This document shows, piece by piece, positions 1 through 10,481 of a DNA stretch of 64,000 nt. The notes beneath the pieces are model-generated. The model did no database searches, was not told where the DNA came from, and was given only the letters and a program-made list of their open reading frames with translations. Origin of the DNA: Halobellus ruber (GTDB lineage Archaea; Halobacteriota; Halobacteria; Halobacteriales; Haloferacaceae); contig NZ_JACKXD010000001.1 of NCBI RefSeq assembly GCF_014212355.1, positions 705,143 through 769,142 on the forward strand. Reading direction: 5' to 3'. Made by a program: the position numbers and the translations under genes. The number at the start of each line of letters is the position of its first letter. Within the stretch, counting starts at the first letter, position 1.

Positions 1-41
1 TCGGCGTCGACGCGGTGAAGCACGTCGTCGGCGTCCGTCAT
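1..41 (-). CDS. Partial CDS, N-terminus of an unidentified protein
   Basis: An ATG on the minus strand at 39-41 opens a frame that runs off the left edge. It reads MTDADDVLHRVDA, an acidic haloarchaeal-style N-terminus. Only 13 residues are visible, so no function can be given. The short gap to the next gene is compatible with a start here. Confidence 0.4.
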   Translation of the reverse strand, partial: MTDADDVLHRVDA

Positions 42-149
42 AGGCCGGTGCTGTCGTGTCAACGACATCAACGGGGGTATACCGGCAAATTCGGTCGGTG
101 TCGGTGACGTCTCACGGAGCGGTCGTTTTGAGGGGCCGCGATGCCGGAC

Positions 150-899
150 TCACTCCACTAACCCGACCGGCTCCGCATCGAGGATCGCCCAGTCGTGGCC
201 CGGCAGGATCTCGTCGCCGCGGTCGAGCACCGCCGTCGCGCTCTCCCACCACGCGACCTGGTCCACCGCCCCGCCCAAGTGCTGTGGCACCCCCGCCTCG
301 CGGTCGACGTTCCCGAAGGTCGGCACCGCGTCGGCGGCGACCACCGTCGTCCCGGCGTCGGTCTCGACGGCGATCGACTGGTGGCCGACGGTGTGTCCCG
401 GCGTCGGGAAGGCCACGACGCCCGGACAGAGTTCGACCTCGCCGTCGATCGCCGTGAGATCGCGCGTGGTCCACGGTCGCGTCGGCCCCGTCGAGGACGC
501 CTCATACCGGACCGCGTGCGGGGGATACGGGTCGGTCGCGTACGACAGTTCCTCCCGCTGGACGACGAACTCCGTCGACTCCCCGAAGGGATCGAGGTTG
601 TGGCAGTGGTCCCAATCGAGGTGTGAGAAGACGACCGTGTCGACGTCGGCGGGCGCGTACCCCTCGGCGTCGAGCACCCGTCGGAGCCGTCGGTCGTCGC
701 TCCGGTGACACTCGAAGCCGGGGTGGCGGCCGGTCACTCGGTCGGGATCGCCGAAACTCGTATCCACGAGGATGGTCTCCGTGGCCTCGATCAGGTACAC
801 CGTCGACGGGGCCTCGATCCGCCCGGACTCCCCGACCAGATCCACCGCGGCGTCCATCGCGATCGACCCACAGCACAGCGGCGTGACGCGTGGCGACAT
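150..899 (-). CDS. MBL-fold metallo-hydrolase
   Basis: This 249-residue protein has the metallo-beta-lactamase fold signature HLDWDHCHN (HxHxDH-like, with D replacing the second H) near residue 95, and a later GHTVGH and GHDW. These are the usual metal ligands of lactonase- or glyoxalase II-like hydrolases. The family hydrolyses esters, lactones or thioesters at a dinuclear zinc or iron site; the substrate here is unknown. The start at MSPRVTPLCCG was chosen because the longer frame begins with a basic, low-complexity stretch that would be shared with the divergent neighbour's promoter. It is a single-gene unit, divergent from the deacylase gene. Confidence 0.8.
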   Translation of the reverse strand: MSPRVTPLCCGSIAMDAAVDLVGESGRIEAPSTVYLIEATETILVDTSFGDPDRVTGRHPGFECHRSDDRRLRRVLDAEGYAPADVDTVVFSHLDWDHCHNLDPFGESTEFVVQREELSYATDPYPPHAVRYEASSTGPTRPWTTRDLTAIDGEVELCPGVVAFPTPGHTVGHQSIAVETDAGTTVVAADAVPTFGNVDREAGVPQHLGGAVDQVAWWESATAVLDRGDEILPGHDWAILDAEPVGLVE

Positions 900-1000
900 C
901 GGCTGTGGGTTGTGGATGCGACGGAATAAATCACGGCGACGCGGTCCACCCGGAGGCGGAATCGGGGAGGGTTTAGTGGTTCGAGCCGCCACCGTTCGGT

Positions 1001-1816
1001 ATGCGAGTCGAGACAGTCGGCCCCGACGATACGGCCGACGCGCCGGAGGTCGCAGCGGTCGGCGGGATCCACGGCGACGAGCCCTGTGGCGTCCGCGCCA
1101 TCGAACGGTTTCTCGACGAGGGCCCGGTCGAGCACCTCGAACGGCCGGTGAAACTCGTCGTTGCCAACGAGCGCGCGCTCGAAGCGGGCACCCGCTACGT
1201 CGAGGGCGACCTCAACCGGCTGTTCCCCGGCGACCCCGCAAGCGACACCTACGAGGAACGATTGGCGCACGACCTCTGGGAGGCGATCAACGACTGTACG
1301 ATCCTCGGGTTTCACTCCACGGTCTCCTTCGACGAGCCGTTCGGGACGCTCGCGGATCTCACGCCGGGGAAGGCGGAGATCATGCGGGCGCTGCCGCTCG
1401 CCCACGCCGCGGACTTCACCGGGGTCGTGTCGGGTCGGAGCGTGAACCTGCCGGGGTTCGTGAACGTCGAGGCCGGCTACCAGGGCTCCGACGCCGCGGC
1501 CGACACCGCCTACGACTGCCTGCTGGCGTACCTCCGTGTGATGGACGCACTCCCCGGCGAGCCGGAGCCGACGCCGACGGCCCACTACCGCGTCCGGGAG
1601 ACGCTGGAGAAGTCCCCGGGCACGACCTACCGGGTCCACGCCGGGAACTTCGAGCGCGTCGCCCCCGGAACCGCCTACGCGACGACTGGGACCGGCGAGG
1701 AACTGACCGCCGAAACCGAGTTCTGGCCCGTGCTGCTGTCGGCGAGCGGCCACGACGCGCTGCTGGGGTACGCGGCCGATCGGACCGGCGAGATCGGCGC
1801 GGTCGCCGGGGAGTGA
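1001..1816 (+). CDS. Succinylglutamate desuccinylase/aspartoacylase-family (M14-like) deacylase
   Basis: The protein has 271 residues. The zinc-binding motif GGIHGDEP lies near residues 21-28 and a second histidine in GFHSTVSF near residue 106. This is the layout of the aspartoacylase/AstE branch of the zinc carboxypeptidase superfamily, which removes acyl groups from N-acyl amino acids. The C-terminal part (from about 185) looks like the small beta domain of this family. The start codon is 6 bases downstream of a GGT-rich region and the AT-rich stretch near 970 is a plausible promoter. The substrate cannot be fixed from sequence. Confidence 0.82.
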   Translation: MRVETVGPDDTADAPEVAAVGGIHGDEPCGVRAIERFLDEGPVEHLERPVKLVVANERALEAGTRYVEGDLNRLFPGDPASDTYEERLAHDLWEAINDCTILGFHSTVSFDEPFGTLADLTPGKAEIMRALPLAHAADFTGVVSGRSVNLPGFVNVEAGYQGSDAAADTAYDCLLAYLRVMDALPGEPEPTPTAHYRVRETLEKSPGTTYRVHAGNFERVAPGTAYATTGTGEELTAETEFWPVLLSASGHDALLGYAADRTGEIGAVAGE

Positions 1817-1880
1817 CCCGCCCCGCGGCGTGGCCGCCGCGGAAGGCAAGGCCCTTCTCGCCGCAACACCAAACGGAAGT

Positions 1881-2519
1881 ATGGATGCGACAGTCGCCGT
1901 CACCGCGGTCCGGGACGTGGGACCGCGGACGATCGCGATCGAGTTCGAGGCGCCCGCGGATCTCGACGCCGAGCCCGGACAGTTCCTGAAGCTCGTCGGC
2001 ACCGTCGACGGCGAGGAGTACTCGCGGTTCTACACGCTCTCCTCGCCGGGCGTCGACGACACCTTCGAGATCACCGTCGGCATCGACCCCGAGGAGGCCG
2101 GACCGTTCAGCGAGTTCCTCGCCGACCTCGCGGCGGGCGACACCGTCGACATCTCCGGGCCGTTCGGTCGGAACTTCTACGAGGGCGAGTCCCGCGTGGT
2201 CGTGCTCGCGGGCGGCCCGGGCGTCGGCCCCGCGGTCGGGATCGGCGAGGCGGTCGTCGCCGACGGCAACGATGTCGCCGTGGTCTACCGGGCCGACGCA
2301 CCCGCCCACGCCGAGCGGCTCGACGCGCTCGAAGCGGCTGGCGCGTCCGTGGTGGTCACCGACGGCGACATCGACGGCCACGTCGCTGCCGCGGTCACGG
2401 GGGCAGCCGACGAACAGGTGTTCGTCTACGGGTTCGAGGGGTTCATCGAGGACGCGACCGCGGCGCTCGATGGTGCGGGGGTCGACCCCGACGACGCCAA
2501 GGTCGAGAACTTCGGGTAG
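1881..2519 (+). CDS. FAD/NAD-binding oxidoreductase (ferredoxin-NADP reductase-like)
   Basis: This 212-residue protein has a flavin-binding beta-barrel with SRFYTLSSPG near residue 52 (the RxYSxxS FAD motif) and a nucleotide-binding half beginning at VVLAGGPGVGPAVGI near residue 108. It therefore looks like a minimal ferredoxin-reductase or dihydroorotate-dehydrogenase electron-transfer-type flavoprotein. No iron-sulfur cysteines are seen at the C-terminus, so it is not a complete PyrK. The start at MDATVAVTAV is preferred because the longer frame adds only alanine-rich residues. It likely passes electrons between NAD(P)H and an unknown partner in the cytosol. Confidence 0.8.
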   Translation: MDATVAVTAVRDVGPRTIAIEFEAPADLDAEPGQFLKLVGTVDGEEYSRFYTLSSPGVDDTFEITVGIDPEEAGPFSEFLADLAAGDTVDISGPFGRNFYEGESRVVVLAGGPGVGPAVGIGEAVVADGNDVAVVYRADAPAHAERLDALEAAGASVVVTDGDIDGHVAAAVTGAADEQVFVYGFEGFIEDATAALDGAGVDPDDAKVENFG

Positions 2520-2603
2520 TGGTGGTTCGGACCGGACGGATTACCGGACGCCGAGGACCACCGCCGGGATTTATGGGCCGCTACGCGAATGTTGTGAACG
2601 TCT

Positions 2604-4589
<1,986 letters not shown>

Positions 4590-4711
4590 CCGGGCCACGG
4601 CGCCGATTACCGCCGGTGACCCGTGTGTTCGCCTCCGAGCAGGCCCTACCCCCACCCTGACGGGCGGGATCCCCCGAACCGGTGAACGCGTGAGCTGCCG
4701 CCCGCTACGTC

Positions 4712-6088
4712 TCACTGTTTGTGAACACGCATCCGAACGTCCTCGGACGGCTGTAATGTCAACCACATATTCGTTTCGGGCTGGGGGGAGCTCAACAGCT
4801 CGAACTCCACACGTCGGGCAAGCATCGGGATGATGTGTTTCAACTCCATCATCGCAAAGTGCATTCCGATACACTGGTGGGGGCCACCGCCGAAGGGGAA
4901 GTACGCGAACTCCGGTCGCCCGTCGCTCCGGGCATCGGTGAAACGCTCGGGTCGGAACTGCTCGGGCGCGTCGAACCACCGGTCGTCCGTGTGGACAGTG
5001 AACTGTGGCAGCAGAAGCTTCGTTCCTTCGGGAACGCGGTAGCCTCCGAGAGTTGTCTCCTTGACGGCCTCGCGGAACAGCATCCCCGCCGGTGGATAGA
5101 GCCGCATCGCTTCCTTGGCGACGTGTTCGGTAACGGTGAGGTCGGCGAGGTCGTTCGCCGTCGGTGGGCCGTCAAGCACGGCCGTGGCTTCCCGGGATAC
5201 CCGGTCCCGCTGGTCGGGGTGGGTCGCCAGCAACAACCACGTGAACGTCAGCGCCATCGCTGTCGTCTCGTGCCCGGCGATGAGGAACGTGATCAGGTGG
5301 TCGTGAACCTCCGCATCGGTCATCGTATACTCGTGGTCGTCCTCCGTTTCCAGCATCATCGTCAGGAAGTCGTCGTACTCGCCGGGGGTCGCTCTCCGCG
5401 CTTCGATGAGCGCATCGACCGTTTCGTCGAACGCATCCATAGCCCGCTCGTACCGTCGGTTCCCGTGGGTCGGCACCCACGAGGGGAGGAGCATCTCGAC
5501 GGCACTGAGACCACTCATATTCGCCATCGCCTGGAGTTCGTCGGCGGCTTCCGTGATCACCTGCCGGTGCTCGCCGAGGTCGAAATCGAACAGCGAATTC
5601 GTGAGTATCGACAGTGTCAGCCCCGAGAACTCCTCGTTGATGACGACCTCCTCCCCGTCGTCCCACCCCTCTATCAGCCGCTCCGTGGCCGAGACCATCG
5701 CCGAGCTAAATCCCTCCAGCCGGTCTAACCCGAACATCGGCTGGAGGAAGTGACGCTGCTGTTTCCACTTCTCACCACGTGTGAACGTGAGACCTCGGGG
5801 TGCGACCTCGTAGTCGAGAAGTTGCTTCAGTTCGTCGAAGTTCCACCGTTCGTAGGTGCCCTGCTCCAGTAGTACCTCGCCGATCTGCTCGGGATGGAAG
5901 ACGGCGACGGCGTCGATACGCGGGAACTCACAGTGGACGACATCGCCGTACCCGGCAAGCTCGTCGAAGAAGCCCATCGGCTGGTTGAGGTACTGGTGGG
6001 TATTGCCCAGCACCGGGAGCCCATCCGGGCCCGGCGGAAGCTCGTCGGTCTCACCATCCGGACCTGTGGACGTGTCACCACCCGTCAT
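4712..6088 (-). CDS. Cytochrome P450
   Basis: The 458-residue protein has every hallmark of a class-I type soluble P450. These are the I-helix oxygen motif AGHETT near residue 270, the K-helix ExxR in KEAMRLYPP near 330, and the heme-thiolate loop FPFGGGPHQCIGMHFA near 400. The family monooxygenates organic substrates using electrons from a ferredoxin or flavodoxin. No redox partner is encoded beside it; the nearest flavin reductase is 2.2 kb away at 1881-2519, and any link is speculation. Expression is monocistronic from the AT-rich region near 6100-6125. Haloarchaeal P450s have no settled substrate. Confidence 0.93.
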   Translation of the reverse strand: MTGGDTSTGPDGETDELPPGPDGLPVLGNTHQYLNQPMGFFDELAGYGDVVHCEFPRIDAVAVFHPEQIGEVLLEQGTYERWNFDELKQLLDYEVAPRGLTFTRGEKWKQQRHFLQPMFGLDRLEGFSSAMVSATERLIEGWDDGEEVVINEEFSGLTLSILTNSLFDFDLGEHRQVITEAADELQAMANMSGLSAVEMLLPSWVPTHGNRRYERAMDAFDETVDALIEARRATPGEYDDFLTMMLETEDDHEYTMTDAEVHDHLITFLIAGHETTAMALTFTWLLLATHPDQRDRVSREATAVLDGPPTANDLADLTVTEHVAKEAMRLYPPAGMLFREAVKETTLGGYRVPEGTKLLLPQFTVHTDDRWFDAPEQFRPERFTDARSDGRPEFAYFPFGGGPHQCIGMHFAMMELKHIIPMLARRVEFELLSSPQPETNMWLTLQPSEDVRMRVHKQ

Positions 6089-6281
6089 ACGCGAGCGTAT
6101 CCGGATGATAGTAAATAATCATTTTCCCGGGAAAGCGCGTCGCGGAGACGTCCGCACGAGGCTCGCCTCACCGACTCGGTAGCGAACTCCGGTCGGCGCA
6201 GATGGACCTCCACCGGCGTACTGAGCCCCCCGATGCGGAAGTTACACTGTGACCCTCGTGGATCGAGGTGGAACGGCCCGA

Positions 6282-7037
6282 CTACAGATACGCGGCGTCC
6301 CACCGCGCCGCCTTCCGGCGGTTGCCGCACTCGTTGCACTCCAGGCGTTCCATCGTGTCCATCGCGACGTCGAAGCCCTCGTCGCCGCCACACATCCATC
6401 CGTAGGGGTTCTCCCGGTCCTCGTCGAGGTAGACCGCAAAGAAGGGCGCTTCCGACCCGCGTGCGGACTCGTCGTAGGCGACGTAGACGGTTCGACCGTC
6501 GACCGCCCGCTCGACGAGCCCGCTGGGATCGGAGTCGGTATCCTCCAGGAACGTCGTGTACACGCGCTCCTCGAACGTCTCGCCGTGGATCTCGACGGTC
6601 CGGGTTCCGACCTCGCTGAACCCCTGTTCCTCGTAGAACGACACCCCCGCTTGGTTCTCTTCTAAGACCCGACCCTCGAGGCGGTCGACGCCGGCGACGA
6701 CGAGTTCCTGTTTGAGCCGCGCGAGCAGTTGCGAGCCGATCCCGCCGCCGCGGTGGTCGGGCACTACGTGCAGCCAGTCGAGGTAGCCGACCGACTCCCG
6801 GCCCTCCGCGACCTCGCTCTGTGCGAACCCGACCACAGAGCCCGAATCGACCGCGACGACGAACACCGAGTCGTCGTCCGCCAGGGCGTCGGTCAGCCGG
6901 TCGGCGCTGTACCACTCGTCGACGGCCGCCGCGATCGTCTCCTCGTCGATGGCGTGGTCGTACGATGTCCGCATCGATGCGGCCGCGACCCGACGGATCG
7001 CGTCGACGTCTTCCGTGGTCGCATCCCGAATGTCCAT
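6282..7037 (-). CDS. GNAT-family N-acetyltransferase with C-terminal DUF5816-like domain
   Basis: This is a 251-residue fusion. Residues 1-160 form a GNAT domain: MDIRDATTEDVDAI at the start and the acetyl-CoA pyrophosphate loop in VVPDHRGGGIGSQLL near residue 95. Residues about 170-251 form a small domain with CNECGNRRKAARWD, rich in aromatic and acidic residues, that resembles haloarchaeal DUF5816; its single CxxC may bind metal. The start MDIRDAT is the normal beginning of a GNAT domain, and the longer open frame upstream overlaps the oppositely oriented neighbour. The acceptor substrate is unknown. Confidence 0.82.
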   Translation of the reverse strand: MDIRDATTEDVDAIRRVAAASMRTSYDHAIDEETIAAAVDEWYSADRLTDALADDDSVFVVAVDSGSVVGFAQSEVAEGRESVGYLDWLHVVPDHRGGGIGSQLLARLKQELVVAGVDRLEGRVLEENQAGVSFYEEQGFSEVGTRTVEIHGETFEERVYTTFLEDTDSDPSGLVERAVDGRTVYVAYDESARGSEAPFFAVYLDEDRENPYGWMCGGDEGFDVAMDTMERLECNECGNRRKAARWDAAYL

Positions 7038-7163
7038 ACCTACAGTTCGTGGTCCCCCTACTTGATATCCCGGGACCGATCCGACGGGTCGTTCCGCGTG
7101 TGACAACGACTCCGTCGCTTCGGGTGGCTGAAGTATAAGTACGTCGCCGCCGACCCGTTCGGT

Positions 7164-7691
7164 ATGACGCCACCACGCGAGGAATCCGGCCGGACGGACG
7201 GCGGGGCCGCCGAGGAACCGGTATCCTTCTCGGTCGAGATCGAGGACGGCGAGACCGTCATCACGATGCGCGGGGACCGCGACACGGCCGTGGTCGTCCG
7301 CTCGGCGTCCGGCGAGCGGATCTACCTCCCGCCGGAGGACTTCGACCGCGACGCCCCCGGGAGCCGCGAGGGCCGTGCGGGGGAGACTGACGGGTCCGAG
7401 GGATCGGAACCGGACAGCCCGTATCAGTCCGCCCCGACGGACAGCCCATATCAGTCCGCCCCGACAGATAGCCCGTACCAATCGGTGCGTACGGACAGCC
7501 CATACCAGTCTGCACCGACAGACAGCCCGTACCAGTCGGCGCAGACGGACAGCCCGTATCGGGGCATCGAGGACGACAGCCCGTACGGGGGCTCCGGCGA
7601 ACCGACCCACGGCGAGGGGCTGTCCGCGACCGCCGACGGGTACCGGATCCGCCACCCCGAACCCGTCACTGACGTCCGCGTCCTCCGGTGA
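7164..7691 (+). CDS. Hypothetical protein with seven tandem DSPYQSAPT-type repeats
   Basis: The 175-residue protein has three parts. An N-terminal region (about 15-70) is predicted as small beta-strands with VEIEDGETVITMRGD. A central tract (about 82-145) holds seven 9-residue units built on DSPYQSAPT. The C-terminus is short (YRIRHPEPVTDVRVLR). The repeats are tyrosine- and proline-rich and likely disordered, similar in style to CTD-like or multivalent linker peptides. There is no signal peptide or membrane segment. It is divergent from the GNAT gene with a shared 126-base promoter region containing an AT stretch at 7130. No function can be assigned. Confidence 0.7.
   Translation: MTPPREESGRTDGGAAEEPVSFSVEIEDGETVITMRGDRDTAVVVRSASGERIYLPPEDFDRDAPGSREGRAGETDGSEGSEPDSPYQSAPTDSPYQSAPTDSPYQSVRTDSPYQSAPTDSPYQSAQTDSPYRGIEDDSPYGGSGEPTHGEGLSATADGYRIRHPEPVTDVRVLR
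7411..7590 (+). repeat. 27-bp tandem coding repeat
   Basis: About seven tandem units of 27 bp encode DSPYQSAPT variants (the last two diverge to DSPYRGIED and DSPYGGSG). Synonymous differences such as tatcag/taccag/taccaa show the array is not brand new but is held at the protein level. It is in frame with the host gene. Confidence 0.85.
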
Positions 7692-7748
7692 CCGGGCGTT
7701 GGGACGCCCCCGGCGATTACCTGCCCGACCCGTCGGCCGCAACCGGCC

Positions 7749-8792
7749 TCACGCGATCGATTCGTAGAACGCGACGGTCTGATCGACGACCTCGTCCCAG
7801 GTGATCGGGTCGTACTCGGGGACCCCCTCCAGTTCGAGCGCCCGTTCGATCCCGGCGGCGATCGACTTCGAGTTCGGCTCCACCTCGACGACCGACTCCG
7901 CCGGGAGCACCTCGTTGACGCCGCTCTCGGTTGCGACCACCCGCGTCCCCGCCGACAGCGCCTCCGTGATCGTGATCCCGAACGGCTCCGCCAGCGACGG
8001 CGACACGAACAGGTCCGCGGAGGCGTAGTAGTCGCCGAGTTCGGTCTCGGGGACGTACCCGACCCACTCGATCCGGTCGTCGATCCCGAGCAGCTCCGCG
8101 AACCGCTTGAGCTGATCGGTGAGGTGGCCCGAACCGCCGATCACCAGCGTGACGTCGTCGCGGTCGAGGCGTTCCATCGCGTACACCAGGTGGGCGATCC
8201 CCTTCTGGTCGGTGTGTCGGCCGACGAAGAACAGCATCTCCCCGTCGATTCCGAGTTCGGCCTTGAAGTCGCGGCCGGTCGTGGAACACTCCGAGAACCC
8301 GTTGTAGATGACCGTCGGGTCGCCGCCGTACTGTTCCCTGACGTCGTCGGCGGTGAGTTCGCTGACCGCGATGAGGTGGTCGGCCCGTTGTGCGAGTCGG
8401 CGTTCGGTCTCGACCTCCCGACGCGGGGGGTTCAGGTTCCGGTCCGACGACAGCGAATGAAACGTCGACACCCACTGCACGTCGGCGTTCGCCTTCGCGC
8501 GCGAGCCGGGGCCGTAGCCGAACCAGTCGTGGGTGTGGACGATGTCGGCGTCCGCCGCACGCTCCGCGAACGGTTCGCTCATTCGCCCCACGCGGGTGAT
8601 GATGTCGCCATCGCCGGTCTCCACGCCGACGATCCCCGTCCGGTCCTGCGGGGCGTACTCCGCCGGCAACACCAGCTCGATGTCGATCCCCTGCTTTTGC
8701 ATCCCGTCGAACAGCTCCCCGACGTGCGTGTCGAGTCCCCCGCTCACGTTCGGCGGGAACCCCCACCCGAGCATCAGTACCTTGGGCGGCAT
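7749..8792 (-). CDS. GT4-family glycosyltransferase
   Basis: This 347-residue GT-B enzyme begins MPPKVLMLGWGFPPNVSGG, the typical GT4 N-terminus with the glycine-rich loop. The C-terminal nucleotide-sugar site is seen as LFVSPSLAEPFGITITEALSAGTRVVA near residues 245-275 (the EX7E motif). Such enzymes transfer sugars from activated donors with retention, for example to glycans of glycoproteins or to storage sugars. It could be a glycogen-synthase-like protein. The ATG at 8790-8792 was preferred over an upstream ATG because the added 33 residues have no counterpart in the fold and coincide with an AT-rich probable promoter (ataatcatag near 8842). Confidence 0.85.
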   Translation of the reverse strand: MPPKVLMLGWGFPPNVSGGLDTHVGELFDGMQKQGIDIELVLPAEYAPQDRTGIVGVETGDGDIITRVGRMSEPFAERAADADIVHTHDWFGYGPGSRAKANADVQWVSTFHSLSSDRNLNPPRREVETERRLAQRADHLIAVSELTADDVREQYGGDPTVIYNGFSECSTTGRDFKAELGIDGEMLFFVGRHTDQKGIAHLVYAMERLDRDDVTLVIGGSGHLTDQLKRFAELLGIDDRIEWVGYVPETELGDYYASADLFVSPSLAEPFGITITEALSAGTRVVATESGVNEVLPAESVVEVEPNSKSIAAGIERALELEGVPEYDPITWDEVVDQTVAFYESIA

Positions 8793-8912
8793 CCTTGTCC
8801 CAACCTCTACGCTCTCGCACATAAGTCCATCCGGTACGATAATCATAGTTACGCCGCCGGGACCGACCCGTCGCACCGAAACCCGCTTCATCCGTGGGCG
8901 CCACCCGTCGGT

Positions 8913-9599
8913 ATGGAGGTCTTCGTCAACGCCGCCGTGAGCGCGGACGGCAAGCTCTCGACGCGGCGCCGCGAGCAGGTCCGGATCAGCGGCCCCGACG
9001 ACTTCGCCCGGGTGGACCGGCTCCGTGCCGACGCCGACGCGGTACTGGTCGGCGTCGGGACGGTGCTGGCCGACGACCCACGTTTGACCGTGGACGACCC
9101 GTCGCTCCGGGCGGCCCGCACGGACCGCGGCGACCCCGCGACCCCGGCCCGCGTCGTGGTCGACTCGACGGGGCGGACGCCGGCGGACGCACGGATCCTC
9201 GACGACGCCGCGACGACCTACGTCGTGGTCGCTTCGGCCGCACCGGACTCGCGCCGGCGGGCGCTCGACCGGGCTGGCGCGGAAGTCGTCGTCGCCGGCG
9301 ACGACGACCGTGTCGCACTCGACGACGCGTTCTCGGCGCTGTCGGCCCGCGGGATCGACCGCCTGATGGTCGAGGGCGGCGGGGAGATCATCTTCTCGTG
9401 TTTCGCCGCCGGGCTGGTCGACGAACTCTCGGTGTACGTCGGGTCGCTGGTTCTCGGCGGCCGGGACGCGCCGACCCTCGTCGACGGCGACGGCTTCGTG
9501 GAGTCGGTTCCCGACCTGCGTTTAGAGGAGGTCCGTCGGGTCGACGACGGCGTGTTGCTGGAGTACGGCGTCGACGGATGGGTCGAAACGGACCGGTAG
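8913..9599 (+). CDS. arfC: 2,5-diamino-6-ribosylamino-pyrimidinone 5'-phosphate reductase
   Basis: The 228-residue protein belongs to the RibD C-terminal reductase superfamily. Motifs include NAAVSADGKLST at the N-terminus, DADAVLVGVGTVLADDP near residue 45 and LMVEGGGEIIFSCF near 150. In archaea this NADPH enzyme reduces the ribosyl moiety of the GTP-derived pyrimidine to a ribityl chain, the second committed step to riboflavin and an F420-related branch. The real start is MEVFVNAAVS; a much longer open frame in the same reading phase extends antisense through the glycosyltransferase and is not coding. It stands alone, which is common for this pathway in haloarchaea. Confidence 0.87.
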   Translation: MEVFVNAAVSADGKLSTRRREQVRISGPDDFARVDRLRADADAVLVGVGTVLADDPRLTVDDPSLRAARTDRGDPATPARVVVDSTGRTPADARILDDAATTYVVVASAAPDSRRRALDRAGAEVVVAGDDDRVALDDAFSALSARGIDRLMVEGGGEIIFSCFAAGLVDELSVYVGSLVLGGRDAPTLVDGDGFVESVPDLRLEEVRRVDDGVLLEYGVDGWVETDR

Positions 9600-9718
9600 C
9601 GGCGAGGATCGGCCGCCTGGAGGGCGTAAGCGGCCCGTACCGACACCGCGAGGCGGTCGTGCGGGCTGCGGTCCCACCCTCGAAATAAGTAAGAGGCTGC
9701 CCGCCGTACTGTCGACCG

Positions 9719-10057
9719 ATGAGTACCCCCGAGACGACCGGTACGCCGATCCACGTTGAGAGCGAAGACCACCTCGAGGAGTTGCTGGGCGAGCACGACG
9801 TCGTGCTCGTCGACTTCCACGCGGAGTGGTGCGGCCCGTGCAAGATGCTCGAGCCTACCGTCGAGGAGATCGCGGCCGAGACCGACGCGACGGTCCTGAA
9901 AGTCGACATCGACGACCTACGGGCGGTCGCCCAGGACGCGGGCGTTCGGTCGGTCCCGACGCTGGCGTTCTACGAGAACGGCGAGGAGGCCGAACGCGTC
10001 GTCGGCGTCCAGGACAAATCCGACCTGGTCGGCATCATCGAGCAGTTGGCGGCCTGA
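9719..10057 (+). CDS. trxA: Thioredoxin
   Basis: The 112-residue protein has the active site AEWCGPCKM at residues 35-43 and the cis-proline segment RSVPTLAFYENG near 78, so the full thioredoxin fold is present. It reduces protein disulfides in the cytosol with electrons from thioredoxin reductase. An N-terminal extension of about 15 residues (MSTPETTGTPIHVES) is typical of halophilic thioredoxins. The AT stretch aaataagtaag, 25-35 bases upstream, looks like its promoter. Confidence 0.93.
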   Translation: MSTPETTGTPIHVESEDHLEELLGEHDVVLVDFHAEWCGPCKMLEPTVEEIAAETDATVLKVDIDDLRAVAQDAGVRSVPTLAFYENGEEAERVVGVQDKSDLVGIIEQLAA

Positions 10058-10128
10058 GCCGGCAGGCGCCGCCGACCCCGGCGTCGCCGGTTGAGCGCCG
10101 AAACTGTCGGTCCACCGACCGGCGTCGC

Positions 10129-10323
10129 TTACTCGTTTTCCATTTCCGGGACGCCCAGCGACGCGAACTCGACGCTGTGGTCCGTCGACCTCCGGTGTTC
10201 GGAGAGCCGCTGCTCCGCTTCCGTCCGCCCGTCGGTGAGGAACTCGGTCGGACAGTCGTGGCAAACGATGTGGTACGTGTTCCTGTCGCCGTCCGATGCG
10301 TCGATCGTGCCGGGGGTGGTCAT
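10129..10323 (-). CDS. Small C2H2-like zinc-finger protein
   Basis: This is a 64-residue protein. Residues 18-47 read YHIVCHDCPTEFL...EHRRSTDH, giving CxxC followed about 20 residues later by HxxxxH, the spacing of a C2H2 zinc finger. Such small single-finger proteins are common in haloarchaea and are mostly uncharacterised; some affect DNA- or RNA-related processes. It is divergent from the SBDS gene. The only likely start is the ATG at 10321-10323. Confidence 0.7.
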   Translation of the reverse strand: MTTPGTIDASDGDRNTYHIVCHDCPTEFLTDGRTEAEQRLSEHRRSTDHSVEFASLGVPEMENE

Positions 10324-10481
10324 ATCGCATTACTCGTCGGACACTCTCTTAACTAATAGCCGATTAGTTCGACCTCGGCGATTGAAATCGATGTTAACGA
10401 GCGATTAATCGCGGCGTGGGCATCGGTGTGTGCGCCCGCGGGCAGGGAGGGCTTTTTACCTCGGGACGAGTACGAGGCAGT

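Noticed and set aside
7411-7590. Possible CRISPR array from tandem repeats
   Set aside because: Units are 27 bp with no spacers, in frame with a gene, and encode a coherent peptide. No cas genes are in the window.
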